A DNA stretch of 64,000 nt from Acestrorhynchus altus (lineage: Eukaryota > Chordata > Actinopteri > Characiformes > Acestrorhynchidae): positions 19,885,392-19,949,391 of the forward strand of contig CM067506.1 of assembly GCA_034509495.1 (NCBI GenBank), read 5' to 3'. Under the pieces are notes generated by a model that did no database searches, was not told the DNA's origin, and saw only the letters and a list, made by a program, of their open reading frames with translations. A program made the position numbers and the translations under genes. This document shows positions 25,001 through 38,605 of this stretch, piece by piece. Within the stretch, counting starts at the first letter, position 1; the number at the start of each line of letters is the position of its first letter.

Positions 25001-28000
25001 ATGAAAATCCTCCAGGTAAAAGATGTTCACATGTCACTCACAAGAATGTGTCCAAAATGTTCCAGCACCCAAAAATCTTAACTGTTTGTTGCTTGGAGCT
25101 CAGTTCAGGAAGGGCTTTAATCTGGAGTTTGACTCTGTGTGGTTTTCAGGTTCTGAGGACTTTGCTGCTGACTCCAGTGGGAGCCCATCTGACGAACGAG
25201 TCTGTGTGTGAGATCATGCAATCCTGCTTCCGCATCTGCTTTGAGATGAGACTAAGTGGTGAGGCCAGAAACTGAGGGCACGATGCTGCATTTGGGATGT
25301 TATCACTAACCTTATCTCTAAACGGAAAATAAAACTAAGTATATTTACCATTTTTTTTAGTTTGATATTACTTTGACATTTTCAGCTGTTATGTTGGTAC
25401 AGTCGAATCTTGAAAAGCTGACCCACTGCAAGCTACCTCACTTCACAGCTCCCTGCCCCCCCAACAGTCCCTGAGCAGGGCAGTAATAAAGCCCTGGTCT
25501 AATCCTGGCCAAACAGAGCTGGACTCTTGGGCCTTGAGCTGCTGCTGTCTCGTCTCTTCTAAAATAACCCCACACACACTCATTTTGTCTTTGCTCTCTC
25601 TGTCCTCTACAGAGCTGCTGAGGAAATCAGCTGAACACACGCTGGTGGACATGGTGCAGCTGCTCTTCTCCAGGTAACCAGAGACAGACAGACAGACAGG
25701 GGGAGAGAGAGAGATGAAGGGGCATGAGAGAGAAAGCCAGAGAATGAGGGGGGTGGATGGAGATTAGCAGAGTTGTCTGCTGGGTGTAAACATAATCAGG
25801 CTGAACCTGAGGCCGAACACAGCAGGAACTTGCTTTGTGTCCTTAATGGTTTCCAATTCCACTTTCAGATGCTCCTCTAGATTTTCCACTTCCGACAAAC
25901 AAGGTTGTTGGGACAGCTAAAGGCTAATGAGATTGCTGTGTTCTATGACCTTGCTGATTTCCCCCAATATTGCTGGGCAATTTTGATCTAATTAAATATC
26001 AGATTTCTCCACACATATCAGAGCTTTGTGGCAGTAGATGATATTAGATGATATTCAAGTGTGCATTAACCCTTTTGCAAGTATGATCCTTCTAGTGCAG
26101 TGGTTGGAAAACTTCAGGTTCAAATGTGCCACAACAATCAGTTTAATTGTGAACCAGTTTAATTAAAGCTGTGTCTTTAAACACTGGTAAAACATGGTGA
26201 CATCTGTAATCGGTGTAAAATGACAAATATTGGCTGGTCATATTAGCTACTCAAAGTTATATGGGTTGTTTCTTTAAAAGCACTAATGGCCTGCACTAAT
26301 GGCCTACACTGCTACTCACTCTACGACACTGCTACTCTCTTAGAAATTGCCCAAATACTGTTGTTTAAATGTAAAGTTGTCATTCCCAACTTCTCAATCA
26401 GTCTCAATTCTGAGAATGATATATATTTTTTCGGTGTACAGGAGAATCTTAGCAGTTGTTCCAAACTTTTACTAAATAGTCAGTAATAAAGATTAGCTTT
26501 TTTTAAATGCTATTAAATGCAGCGCAAAAAAGCTGTTCATTAAGAGAGTCTTGAAACTTTTATCTACTGAATATCTACAGAAATGCTTTGATGAAGGCAT
26601 CCTTTTAATCAGTAAACATATACATTTCCAGCATCACATGCACTTGAATTGTGTCCAGATGTGACGGTTTCCATTCCACCTTAAAATCTGCAGCAATTAT
26701 ATTTTGGTGGACTGGAGAACAAAAGAAGATGCTAACTTGTAAACTAAATGTGAGGGAGTTAATGTAACTAAGTATGAAATATCTTGTCTCTAATAATAGC
26801 TTTTTTAAAACTCTAACATTCAGCTTTGTTTGAGTCTTTGTCAAACAATTACACTTAGAGTAGAAAAACTCAAAGTTCAAAAGCTCAAAGATCACCTTAT
26901 AATCACTATAAAGAAGTGGACAGTGGTCACAAAGATGACCCATACACTTTACTGTTTTTGACAATAAACCCCCCCCTGTGCTAAACGTGAACTTGCTAAA
27001 AGAAATATAAAATTCTGTACCATCACTCTGGTGATGTGTGCACCGTTCTTGTGTGTAGATTCACCCCACTGTTCTACAGATTATGTACAGCTGACCTGCT
27101 GAGTAATGATCAAATTGTAGAACTCACACAGTTAAGGAGCTCACTCAATATGGAGTGTTAGTTCACTTTCCATAGGGTTAATGGGGTTAATGAAGCCATG
27201 AGTAAGCTGCAGTAATGCCTTAAAAACCTGGTGTAGCTTGCTTTGACTTGGTCTAGTTGGTTCTGTAAAAAACAAAAAAAAAACAAAAAAAAAACTCTTG
27301 AGGTCTTTTTTTTTCTAGTACACCATTATGCTGCTATAAATGTCATCTAATTGTGTGCTTCACCAGTCGCTCCTGCCACACAGGTCATAGTGTGCTGCTT
27401 CTCTAATGCAATAACATGATTATGGGATGGCATTTATCAGAGGTGCGTCTCCGTGGAGATAGGACTTGTATTAGACTTCCAGTCACACGCCACACAGACA
27501 AGGGAATGAGCCCACAACCATTCCGGTTTACCATCTGCATATAGATGAGGACTGTACACGCACACCGACATGTACGCAAACACATATGCTTTATCTCTTT
27601 TGCAAAACTAAGTTTTAGTCATTCGTTTATTTAATTTGTGCCTGCTTTACAAATGTATTACATCATTGCTGTTGCACAAAAACCTTGTATTTCCGTTGTT
27701 GTTCTTGTTGTTTTTGCTTTTTAATAGAGTGTCAAGACAAATGGACCAATTAGAATGCTCCGTAATAACTTGGTATTAAATATTTTTACGTTGACGTCCA
27801 TCGAAAGTTAAGGTTTTTTCCTTCTTTAGGAGATACAAGGTTTTTGAATGACACTGATGAATTATTTACATAGAATAGCTTCATACTACTTTGATTTTAT
27901 ATGAAGCTTTGTAATTGAACACCTTTCAGTGCCTTTGCCACACATGCACACTCCCTTGTCTCCAGTGTTTCTGCATTATTTTTTCTTGGACCCTCTTGGC

Positions 28001-31000
28001 CATGTCATCTCCATAATGAAGGGTTGATGGGTCTTACCAATAAGTGTGTATCTCTCTGTGGGAGAGTGTGCACGCACACTGGTGAGAGAGTAATAAGCAG
28101 TGAATGAGGGGTGCCTGAATACGTGTGTGTAAAAAAAAAAAAAAGAGGGAGACTGAGTAATGAACAGCGGATCTTATTGAGTGCTCAGGAGGAGGCTTAA
28201 GGAGCCTGCTGAAAGCATTAAGGATGTTAATCTGTTGGACTCACAGATCATCCAATAATCGAGCCAGCAAGACAACACTCTATTAACGCAGAGCAGAGTT
28301 AACATCAGACCCTGTATGTCCCAGAGAGGTGAAAGCTTATTGCAGGCAAAGCTGCAGTGTCCACACAGTGCATCATGTGAACATCATCTCATCTAATTCA
28401 GTTAATGAGCAGCACTGCAGGTCAAAAAGTCACAATTCTCGAACAAAGCTACACATATTGACTCTAGGCTGTGTTGAGAGGGTCTCTTGGAATGACCCAT
28501 TCTGGACAAGTTTAATTTGTTCCATCTAGGCAAGATCTGCATCTTTAGTGTTTTACGTAGACCATAATGACTTCTAAAGTGCACCTTTGTGCACTATATA
28601 GCTTATATTTCTGGATTTAAGGACATCTGTTAAGCTTAGTCATGACTGTTGTGAGCATCAAAGTTTCAGTTTTGTTTCATCATTAGAAATCTAGATTTAG
28701 GCTTAATCTTGGTCTGACTTATCTGTTCAGCACATATGGAAAAGGCATGTTTCCTTTCAGGCATATCATAGTGCCTGACTGAAGACTGAAGTTAGACTTT
28801 AGCTTAAATCAGTTTCTGTCTTTGGGTGGTATAGTGGCTTGATGGTTTGCATGTTTCCTTGTTCGCCCTGTGTCTGTTGGGTTTCCTCCTGGGACTCCTC
28901 CTCCTGTTTTTTCTTTCCATGTTCCAAAAAACATATCTATGAAAAGCGTCATATAAATGTATCTCCATTAATTCATTCATTATCTCCTGTGGAATCATTA
29001 AAGACATGTTGGTTTTTCTGCACTCTGCATTTCTCCCTACTTAAGTTAATATACTGAAGTTATCATAGTTTTATTTTTTTTAATAATCAAGCTGTGGCTG
29101 TGGTTTCATTCAGTAATCCATCCAATACATGGCCTTGTATAATATTGTAAATAAGTCTGTTCTTGAATAAATGCAGTGAATTTGAACTCAAGTAAAAAAA
29201 AACCTGATGTTTTTAGTTTAAAAAAAAAAAAAAGAACCCAATTCTCCAGCAAGATTCTGGAGGATTTGGTAAAAGTGAAAAAGGCACTAGTAATCTTGAA
29301 GCCTGTTTTGTTGCTTGTTCTTTCTACAGACTTCCACAGTTTAAAGAAGAGGCTAAAAGTTTTGTGGGTGCCAACATGAAGAAGGTAAATATGAATACTG
29401 TGTTGAGTGACTGAGACTCTGATGGCTTTGTCTCAGCTGCCTTTTCTCTTCCCATGTGACTCATTCCCAGACCTCCCTCTCAGTTCTGTGCTAAATCCCA
29501 GCTCGTCTCCTTTACCATTAGTCTGTCATAGATGGGTTTTCATTTTTTCTTTGTCGTTCTTTATTCTTTCTTTCTTTTTGTCTTTCTTTTTCTTTTTGTC
29601 TTTCTTTACCTTATTATGCTGGTTCTCCTCCACAGATCCCAGGCTGTATCTTGGACACACAGGATCTTATTTATGCAGATCAGCCTAGAAACACCAATCA
29701 GAGGGGTTTAGAGAGGGTACCTTTTATTTATATAAAGTAGGCGCAATGACTGAGCCTCAGCTAGTGCATTTAAATACACTGGGAAGCATGGCTTAAAGCA
29801 GTGATTGCATGGGGGTGTATTCTGAAGTAAGTTCTAAATGGCAAGTGATGTGGTAGAGTAGTTGTTGATTCTGATTGTGGTGTACCACTGCCCTACATTG
29901 GATGTAGTAATCCCAGTTTTCCTCGGGTTAGTTAGTTAAGCAGGTGTAAGGGCAGATAAGGTGTTATAAAATGAATGAATGAAAGCAGATGAAATGGGTC
30001 AGTGCTTTGCTGTAAGGCTGTGCACATTTATAACACTGTTTATTCTTCCTCCATGAACGAAATTCATCTTTAGCCTTTGGATTATAATGTATTTGAATAG
30101 AGAAATGTCTGATGGCCGTACATCCTTCTCAGTATACCTTTAACATTTTATAGCCTATTGTATATTTACGGATTAGTGAAAGCTATGTAGCATCATCTGT
30201 AGTATTATCATTTTAAATATACGTTTCTATGGATTATATTCTTATTTTAAGTTGGGGTTCTCTGTCGGTGTGCTTTACAAAAGAAATCATGTTTGACAGT
30301 CATGGTTTTTCTTGTTTGATTTGATGCATACTCTGTGCATTAATTTTCAATATGTAGTTAGTGCCCCACTCTGAATGAATGTACTGTACAATATTTTCTA
30401 TAAAAAAATTTATATTGTTAAAAAGTTTAGTTCAAAATTTTCTGTCAAATAATATTTTATATTCATTATATTTAAAGTGATATTTCAAACATTCCAAGAT
30501 TTTGTTTGATTTTTGTTTTATTATTTATACTGATTTGAATCTAAATATTATGATAATGTGAGAATGTTCTGAATTTCTGATTTATAAGCCACCCTAATCA
30601 GCAGTAAAAAAAAAAAGTCACATGTAATGAATATAAAATCTGACTAACTTGGTTTGAAATTATGAACATGAATGAACTTTTTCCACAATATTCTAATTAT
30701 CTGAGATGCACTAGTAGACAAACGTATGGGCACACATGCTCATTCACTCGTCGCTCTCATTCAGGGAAAAAAATACTACTTTGGATGGAGTAACTGTCTC
30801 TGCTCTTCCACAATGCTTCGAAATCTCTATTGACTCCTAAGCATTGCTGTGAGGATTTGATTGCATTTATTGACAAGGGTATTCATGAGGATTCAGATGT
30901 TGGATGCTCACCATTCCAAACTCCCTAGCTCATCCCAAAGTGTTGGATGGAGCACAGTCATGCCAGAGAACACAGTTTCACTGCTCAAGAGCTCAATGCT

Positions 31001-31454
31001 GGGGGACTTTATATCCCTTTAGCTTGTAAATGGCATTGGGTAGAGTCATGTCAATAGGTTCATCTTCATCTGCTGTGGGCAGACCTATTCTTTTGGCAGT
31101 ATTTCTCTACAGGGTCTAGACAGGCTGTTTTTGCACTTACACATTTGTGTGAGCAACAGGTGCAGTTTGAAGTAGTGGAATGCTTTCATTAGAATGGGCA
31201 TCCACAAACATTTGAACTGTAGAATGTGATGGTTACTGTTTGGGTATACAGTGGTCTCCCCTTTGTGTGATGATTATTTGACAGTGTATCATATCATATA
31301 TATATATATGTATCGTATGACAGTTGAATATCAAATTGTGTGTCTGTGGGTCTGAGAGAGATGTGGGTACATTTGTATGTATGTGTTTATGGGATTTGCA
31401 TGTGTGTGTTATCCTGGTATGTATATGGAATGCCATAAAATGGTCATTCATTTT

Positions 31455-31509
<55 letters not shown>

Positions 31510-34403
31510 CCAATGCATGTGTGTAGTTGTGTATGCGCTCTCCTGTCATGCGTCTGTGCTCTCTGCGCTTGTGTGTTCACCACTAATCCTGGGGCTTGCC
31601 CCTTCTCTCCTGAGGCTTACAATATCTTATGGAAAAACAAACGAGTGCAGGTAAGGAGAAGAGACTTCAGTCACAGATCAGAGTAACTGTACTTTTGTCT
31701 AATCTTCCAGCTCTCTCCTTCCTGATCCCTTTTAGTTTTACGTCCCTACGGAGAACCCTGCACGTCTCTCTTCTGTTGTTTATTGAAGATACATTCAGGA
31801 ATTAGTTCCAATCAAACATTTGAACACATCTGATGATGCATTTCTCATAATGTTTGACCTTTTTCTCTACAAGCATGTAAGAATGTGCACAAGTAATTAA
31901 CTACTTGCTTAGATGCCCTAGTGTTTCCAAGACTAAAATGACAATTTAGGTATGCTATCTTCTGGTGATGATGATAGTTATCATTACTTGACATCTTGGA
32001 AATACAAAGAAAATATACAGGGTTACAATTTATGACACTGGTTTTAATACATTTTTACTTGTATTTGATTCAATATATATGTGATATTTCACCACTCTAA
32101 ATAGTGAGAGAAGTGAATACATTGCCAAGCATGTTGGATGCAAAATAATAGTGTCTGTAGTGCCTATTACTGACTAATCTAACTGATGTTATCAGTGCCT
32201 TTCAAAAGTATTCACCCCCTTGGCTTTCTACTTATTTTATTACATTACTATAAATAACTAAATAACTATTTAAATGTTTTTTGTTCAAAGTACTCTAAGT
32301 TGAAGTGAAATGAGAAAAATATATCTAAAACAAAATTTGGAAATAATAACTAAAATTTGGCATGTGCATATGTCTACACCTCCTTTGCCCCGTCTGGTGC
32401 AACCAATTACCTTCAGAAGTCACATGCTTGGTGAAATGAAGTCCAATTGTGTTCAGTTTGTGTTACATGGATTAACAGTACATACACATCTTTTCTGAAA
32501 GGCCCCAGAGGCTGCAACATCATTAAACAAGAGGTACCACTAACCAAACAACACTATGAAGACCAAGGAGGTCTCCAAACAAGTCAGCGACAAAGTTGTT
32601 GTGAAGTACAATTCAGGGTTAGGTTATAAAAAAAATCCAAATCTTTGATTATCTTCCAAAGCACCATCAAATCCATCATCATCCATCATCATCCATTGGC
32701 ATTAATCATAGAGGCGGCACAGAGACAAAAGGTAACCCTGACAGAGGTGCAGAGTTCCCAAGTGGACACTGGAGTATCTGCCCATACAACCTCAATAAGC
32801 TGTTCACTCCATAGAGCTGGGCTTTATTGAAGAGTAGCCAGAAAAGACAGAAATGTCACCCAAATGAACAGAGGAAGGTGCTCTTGTCAGATGAGGCCAA
32901 AATGGAACTTTTTCAGCCACCAATGAGAACGTTATGTCTGGTGCACAACAAGCAAATCTCATCACTCCAAGAACACCCTCAATGGTGTTGACAGCATCAT
33001 GCTGTGGGGATGTTTCTCAGCAGCAGGGACTGGGAAACTAGTCCAAGTTGAGGGGAAGGTGGATGGTACTAAATACATGGATATTCTTGATCAAAACCTG
33101 TTTTAGTCTCAGTGATTTGAGCAGAGAACAGAGTTTCACCTTCCAGCAGGACAATGACTCAAAGCATACGGTTAAAGCAACACTCGAGTGGTTTAAGGGG
33201 AAAGCCCAGACCTTAATCCAATTGAAAGTCTGTGATCAGACCTGAAGATTGCTGTTCACCAGCAGAAACTATCTAACTTGAAGGAGCTGGAGCAGTTTTG
33301 CCTTGAGCAATGACCAAAAACCCCAGTGGCAAGATGTTGCAAGCTCATGGTGACTTCTCCAAAACAATTTGCAGCTGTAATTGCTACAAAAGGAAGTTTT
33401 CTGTTATTTTGTATTTGTTGTTTGCTTCACAAATAAGGCGTGTTCTGTTAATGAAATGATGCAAACCCTCAAATAATTTATTTTAATTCCAGGTTGTGAA
33501 GTAGCAAAACATGAGAAATGCCAAGGGAATACTTTTGCAAGGGACTGTAGGACCTGGAGCAGTGAACATTTATTCCTCTGCTGTCTCTAAAACTGCCAAT
33601 AAATGTTTTTGTCTCTTAACATCAGTGCTATCATATTAAAGAAAGCCTACAGCCCTAACTTCAGCTCATCCCCAAAGTATTGGATAGAGCACCATTCCAG
33701 AGAACACAGTTCCACTGCTCCACAGTTCAATGCCTATAACATGCCCTCTTGCTCCTGCCGGGCATTAGGCATGTTGGCAGTAGGTTCATGTGCATCTTCT
33801 CTAGGGGGTTCTGTTCTGTTGTTGAAACCTTTGTGTCAGCAATGGATGCAACATAAAGTAGTTGTTCTATAATTTATAATTAGTTAAAATGCTGCATTTC
33901 CCCATAAGCTTGTATGTAGTTGCTTGAAATTTGCTTCTAAAAGAAATAATGAAGATAAGTAAGATATTAATATAAATATTTGGACTAAAATGTAAAATGA
34001 TATTTTGTAGAGTGAATGGATTTATCATGCTTCCATTCCTATTAGATATACACTATATTCATGTTTCATAAGTTGGAAGTTCAGCATGTCTGGTCTTTGC
34101 TTAGTCACCTGATCTTATGTCATTAGTTCCCATGTTACCTGTTTTGCAGAATGTACCCATCCTGCCAGTTCTTATTTAAGTGACTATGGGGTGTTTTGCA
34201 AATAAAAGTACGGAAAGTTTTTTGAGTTCAGTGATATTTGTGATTTGGTGTTTTCTAGTTGAAGATGCGTGCTGGTGGAATGAGTGAATCATCCAAGTGG
34301 AAGAAACAGAAGCGTTCTCCTCGCCCCTCTCGTCACATGATCCGCAGTCCCTCAGGACAGATGGACCAAGCACAGCTCTCTAGTCTCAGTAACAACCTCT
34401 CAG
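19772..34403 (+). CDS. gbf1: gbf1 exons 1-6 of the visible set: N-terminal DCB domain
   Basis: These exons encode the dimerisation and cyclophilin-binding (DCB) domain, which in this family mediates dimerisation and interacts with the HUS domain. Landmarks are VEPNVFLRPFLEVVRSEDTT (exon at 19772), FVGTDPASDEVVLMKILQ (24897), LTNESVCEIMQSCFRICFEM (25150), and TLVDMVQLLFSR (25613). The exon at 29330-29384 is only 55 nt. The exon at 34259 carries a basic stretch (KWKKQKRSPRPSRH) that begins the linker towards HUS. Introns here are the longest in the visible gene (about 5.0, 3.7 and 4.9 kb). Confidence 0.93.
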
Positions 34404-37400
34404 GTAAACCTGCAGGTCTTTTCAATGTCTGTAGTACAAGAACAATCACTGGTTAATATTGTGTCTCTTCCAGTCTATTTCTTAGAGAGATTGAGGTGGT
34501 CTTGGGTGTTTCATTTGATTACATCTGTCTTACTGGACTGCAGTTGACCTATTATTGCTTTCTTTCACTTTACATCAATCATCTTTTTGCTTACATGTCT
34601 GATGCCACATGAATTATTATGATAATGAAGAGCACTGAAAAAATTGTTAACCATTACTAAGTTTCAATACCCACATTCTGAATGACTCCCAATCCTATTT
34701 GTGGCCCTGTAGTGTGGCTTAGCTAAATGCTCCAGACTGTTGTACTCTGACCTGCATTTTTACCAGATGCTGAACAAGGAGTTATTAGCCATGGTGCATT
34801 CCAACCCGTTTTTTGAAATTGTGCTAGTTAATTTTGTTCTGTCCATATTACCTGTATTAATTTTGTACACTTTAAATCATATGAGAGACACTGTAGGGTT
34901 TGCCTTCCCACCGTATCAGCTGGATTTGATGCTTTTCATGAGCAGAAGTATGTATCTGAGAGAAAAAGAGACCTTACTGGGCAGTGGTAAAACATAAACA
35001 TATTTTGATGCTTGTGCCTGTAGGTGGAGTGCCTTTCATTGAGCAACAGAGTGGTGGTTCAGCAGCCCTGCCTGCATCAGACAGTGTAGCCTCTTCCATC
35101 TCCAGCCCGACTACAGACAGTGGCCTATACAACTGCTCTAAGACCACCTCTAAAGAAGACCTCACTGACCTGGAACAGAGCAGCTCCACAGCCACAACCC
35201 CAGGCACAGCACCAAACACTGAGCAGCTAGACTTGCAGGTACACCTGCAGCAGATCACCCTCAGCAAAAATGACAGGATTTTGTAACTGTGAACATTACA
35301 GTGCTTATAATGACATATTAACAATATACCATTCTATGTTTGCCATTCAATATTTGCCATACAAATGCCATTCTACATTTTTACTGTGTAAGTCAGCAGT
35401 ATGTTGTTAAATCAATTTAAAAGAGTAATAAAATTTATACTTTTGTTTATAAATTTACACTTTGTTGATTAACTGTTGACTTGATAAATCACAGCCCTAA
35501 AATGTTTCCTTTGTTAGAATTAAGTGTTGTGGTGTGTTGTTTAGTGTGAGGGTAAGCAGGTGGAACGCACTCAATCTGCCTCAGTGGAATCCATTCCTGA
35601 GGTACTGGAAGACTCGCTGGCAGAACAGTCTGACTCTACATCGGTGCATGACATGGACTATGTTAATCCCAGAGGAGTGCGATTTACACAGTCTACTCAA
35701 AAAGAGGGTACACATCTACTTACTTTGAACTATGTTCTGTGATTTAGTTCAATTTGTCAATTCACCCAAACATACAGAAAATAAACTTAATAAACAGAAA
35801 ATAAATAAATAATTCTTTTTCCTTCAGGTGCTGCTCTTATTCCATATGGACTCCCATGTCTGAGAGAGCTGTTCCGCTTTCTAATCTCGCTCACCAACCC
35901 TCATGACCGTCACAACTCAGATGTGATGATGCACATGGGCCTGCAGCTGTTGAATGTGGCCCTGGAGGCCACACATATTGCTCCCTACCAGTCACTCCTG
36001 GGTCTAGTCAAAGATGAGCTCTGCAGACATCTCATTCAGGTTGGACTTCTCTCAAAGAGCTTTTAATGTGCCTTTTCATATACAGTCCCGGTGTATATAT
36101 ACAGGTGTTTTTCGAACATAAACAGCCATGTTTTTTGCTTTTTTTTGTAGTTACTGAGTGTGGACCGAATGAATTTGTATGCTGCTTCCATGCGAGTCTG
36201 CTTTCTGCTCTTTGAGAGCATGCGTGGACCTCTCAAGTTTCAGCTAGAAGTATGTGAACTGCACTTGCACATCAGTGGCAAGCATAATCATACATGCTAA
36301 ATATGCTAAAGACTGTTGTAAAACGAGATTCAGTGAAATACTGAACATGTGTCATCCTCTGTAGATGTATTTGAAGAAGCTAATGGACATCATTACCTCA
36401 GAGAACCCAAAGATGCCCTATGAAATGAAGGAAATGGCCCTTGAAGCAGTTGTGCAGCTTTGGAGAATCCCTAGCTTTGTCACTGAGCTTTACATTAACT
36501 ACGACTGTGACTTCTACTGTTCCAACCTTTTTGAAGATCTTACCAAGCTGCTCTCCAAAGTAATCCACCTCAATCTCTTTCCTTACTTCATGAGTTGTAG
36601 ACAGCTCTGTTTAGTTTAGGATTAATTAGCAAGAGTGATAAGTAACTGACTTTTTTGTTTTTGTTTTTTTCTACAGAATGCCTTTCCAGTGTCTGGACAG
36701 CTTTATACAACCCATCTTCTCTCTCTTGAAGCTCTGTTAACTGTAATTGACAGCACAGAGGCTCATTGTCAAGCTAAAGTAATGAACAGTGCTGCTGAGC
36801 AGGACATGTCAGAAACATTAACGGCTGAAGGAGAGACCACTGTGAGCAGTAGTACAGATGCAGCAACAGGTATAAAGACCTACTAAATACATTTCAGAAC
36901 AAATGTGTGGCGATTTATTGTCATTTTGTCATTATTGCTAAACTTAAAACACTTCTGATCAATAGATTCTGACAAGGTTGCGCCCAGCTCAAATGAGCAG
37001 ACTGCAGTGGAGTCTGCGGTGTCATCAGTGTGCCCTCCTACTAGTGGACACCTAATGGCAGAAAAGATGAAACTTGGTAGGCAAGATCAGGAGGAAACGG
37101 AATCAGGTATTGTCCCTTGTGTAACGCATCTGAGTATAGTAGTAAATTTGTCTTCTAACAGTACAAAGTAACTGTTTTTTCCCCCAATTGTTTTTTCTCA
37201 GCTGAGATGAAAACTCCTAAAAAGCCTCTTCGCTTCTCCAGCTGCCTTCCAGAGTCTCAGGAACTGCTGGACATCAAAAAGAAGAAAAAGGTATCATAGA
37301 GTCTACACATAGAAAGGAAAACATAGAAGAGCTGCACAATATAAACGTTATTTGACAGAAAAAACATATTTTTTTAAATATGTAGAAGTAAAGTTGACAC

Positions 37401-38572
37401 AATCAGCTGCTTATTTAAAGATGTTTTTATAACGGAGGCAGTGGAGTTTAGCTTTTTGTCCTGTGTGTGTAGCTTCTTATTACAGGTACTGAGCAGTTCA
37501 ATCAGAAACCTAAGAAAGGCATTCAGTTTCTACAGGAGAAGGGTCTTCTCAGCAGTCCTATGGACAACAATGAAGTGGCTCAGTGGCTTCGAGAAAACCC
37601 CCGCCTAGACAAAAAGATGATTGGAGAGTTCATCAGTGATCGGAAGAACATGGAGCTGCTCGACAGTTTTGTCAAGTAAGAGCAGAGATAAAGAGACTGC
37701 AACTTGAATGACTCTATTTCTGCTTGTTGTTTAGTCTTTGTGTCTGCTTCACACTATAAAGTGTATTCTCGTTTAGGAGTTATGATGAGATATATTTATT
37801 GTTTTTAAGGAGATTTGTTGTTGCTGCTTCTGGATGTATATTTGTGTATTATATTGCATTGAGATTGGAGTTCAAATGCAGTGATTTTAGCAATACTTAC
37901 TCATCAATACTTGGTTAAGTGTAGATGAGGTCAAAAGATAGACATTTGACCTCACTGATTTGTTTTGGTTAATTTAATGTGCTCCATTGAACTGTAATGT
38001 TGAGAGTAGTATTTTAGTTATTGGGTTGGCTTGCTGCTAACTGCACTATCTAACTTTGATTCAGCAGGCAGGACAATGCTTGTGAGAAATACTGTGTAAC
38101 CAGAGTCATATTTGTGTAATATCCAGTAATATTGTTCTGCCGTGTTAGAACGCATGCTTCTTTCATTTTCAGTGACTGTTCTGTGTCTCAGCTTTTCCAG
38201 AAATGCCTGTGTAAAACATGTCCTTTCAGAGTGTCTCAAAAGGCTAAATATTTTTCCCAACTTTAGGAATAGCCCAGGAACAAGAAATCCCAATAGTCCC
38301 AAATGCTCCTTTAAAATGTGTTTATGTAATCATGCAATTGATAAGTTACTTTCCTCTGTCTTCCACCCTGCTTTTAGTACGTTCGCCTTTCAGGGACTGC
38401 GCATAGATGAGGCACTGCGTCTGTATCTGGAGGCATTCCGCCTTCCTGGTGAAGCACCAGTCATTCAGAGGCTCTTGGAAACCTTCACTGATAACTGGCA
38501 TGTGAGTCAGCTGCCGCACAATCACACATTCGCCTTGGCAGGGACACGTGGGTACACTTGAGCATGAGTGCG

Positions 38573-38605
<33 letters not shown>

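Larger units (their letters stand above)
29385..34258 (+). other. gbf1 intron (4.9 kb), transposon-rich
   Basis: Contains two copies of repeat family A (30715-31228 and 33640-33870), a (GT)n tract (31456-31505) and a near complete Tc1-like element (32193-33549). About half of the intron is repeat-derived. No extra exon of gbf1 was recognised. Confidence 0.85.

Noticed and set aside
31233..31686. Open frames of 116-120 codons on both strands
   Set aside because: Both cross the (GT)n microsatellite and repeat family A; typical of translated CA repeats.
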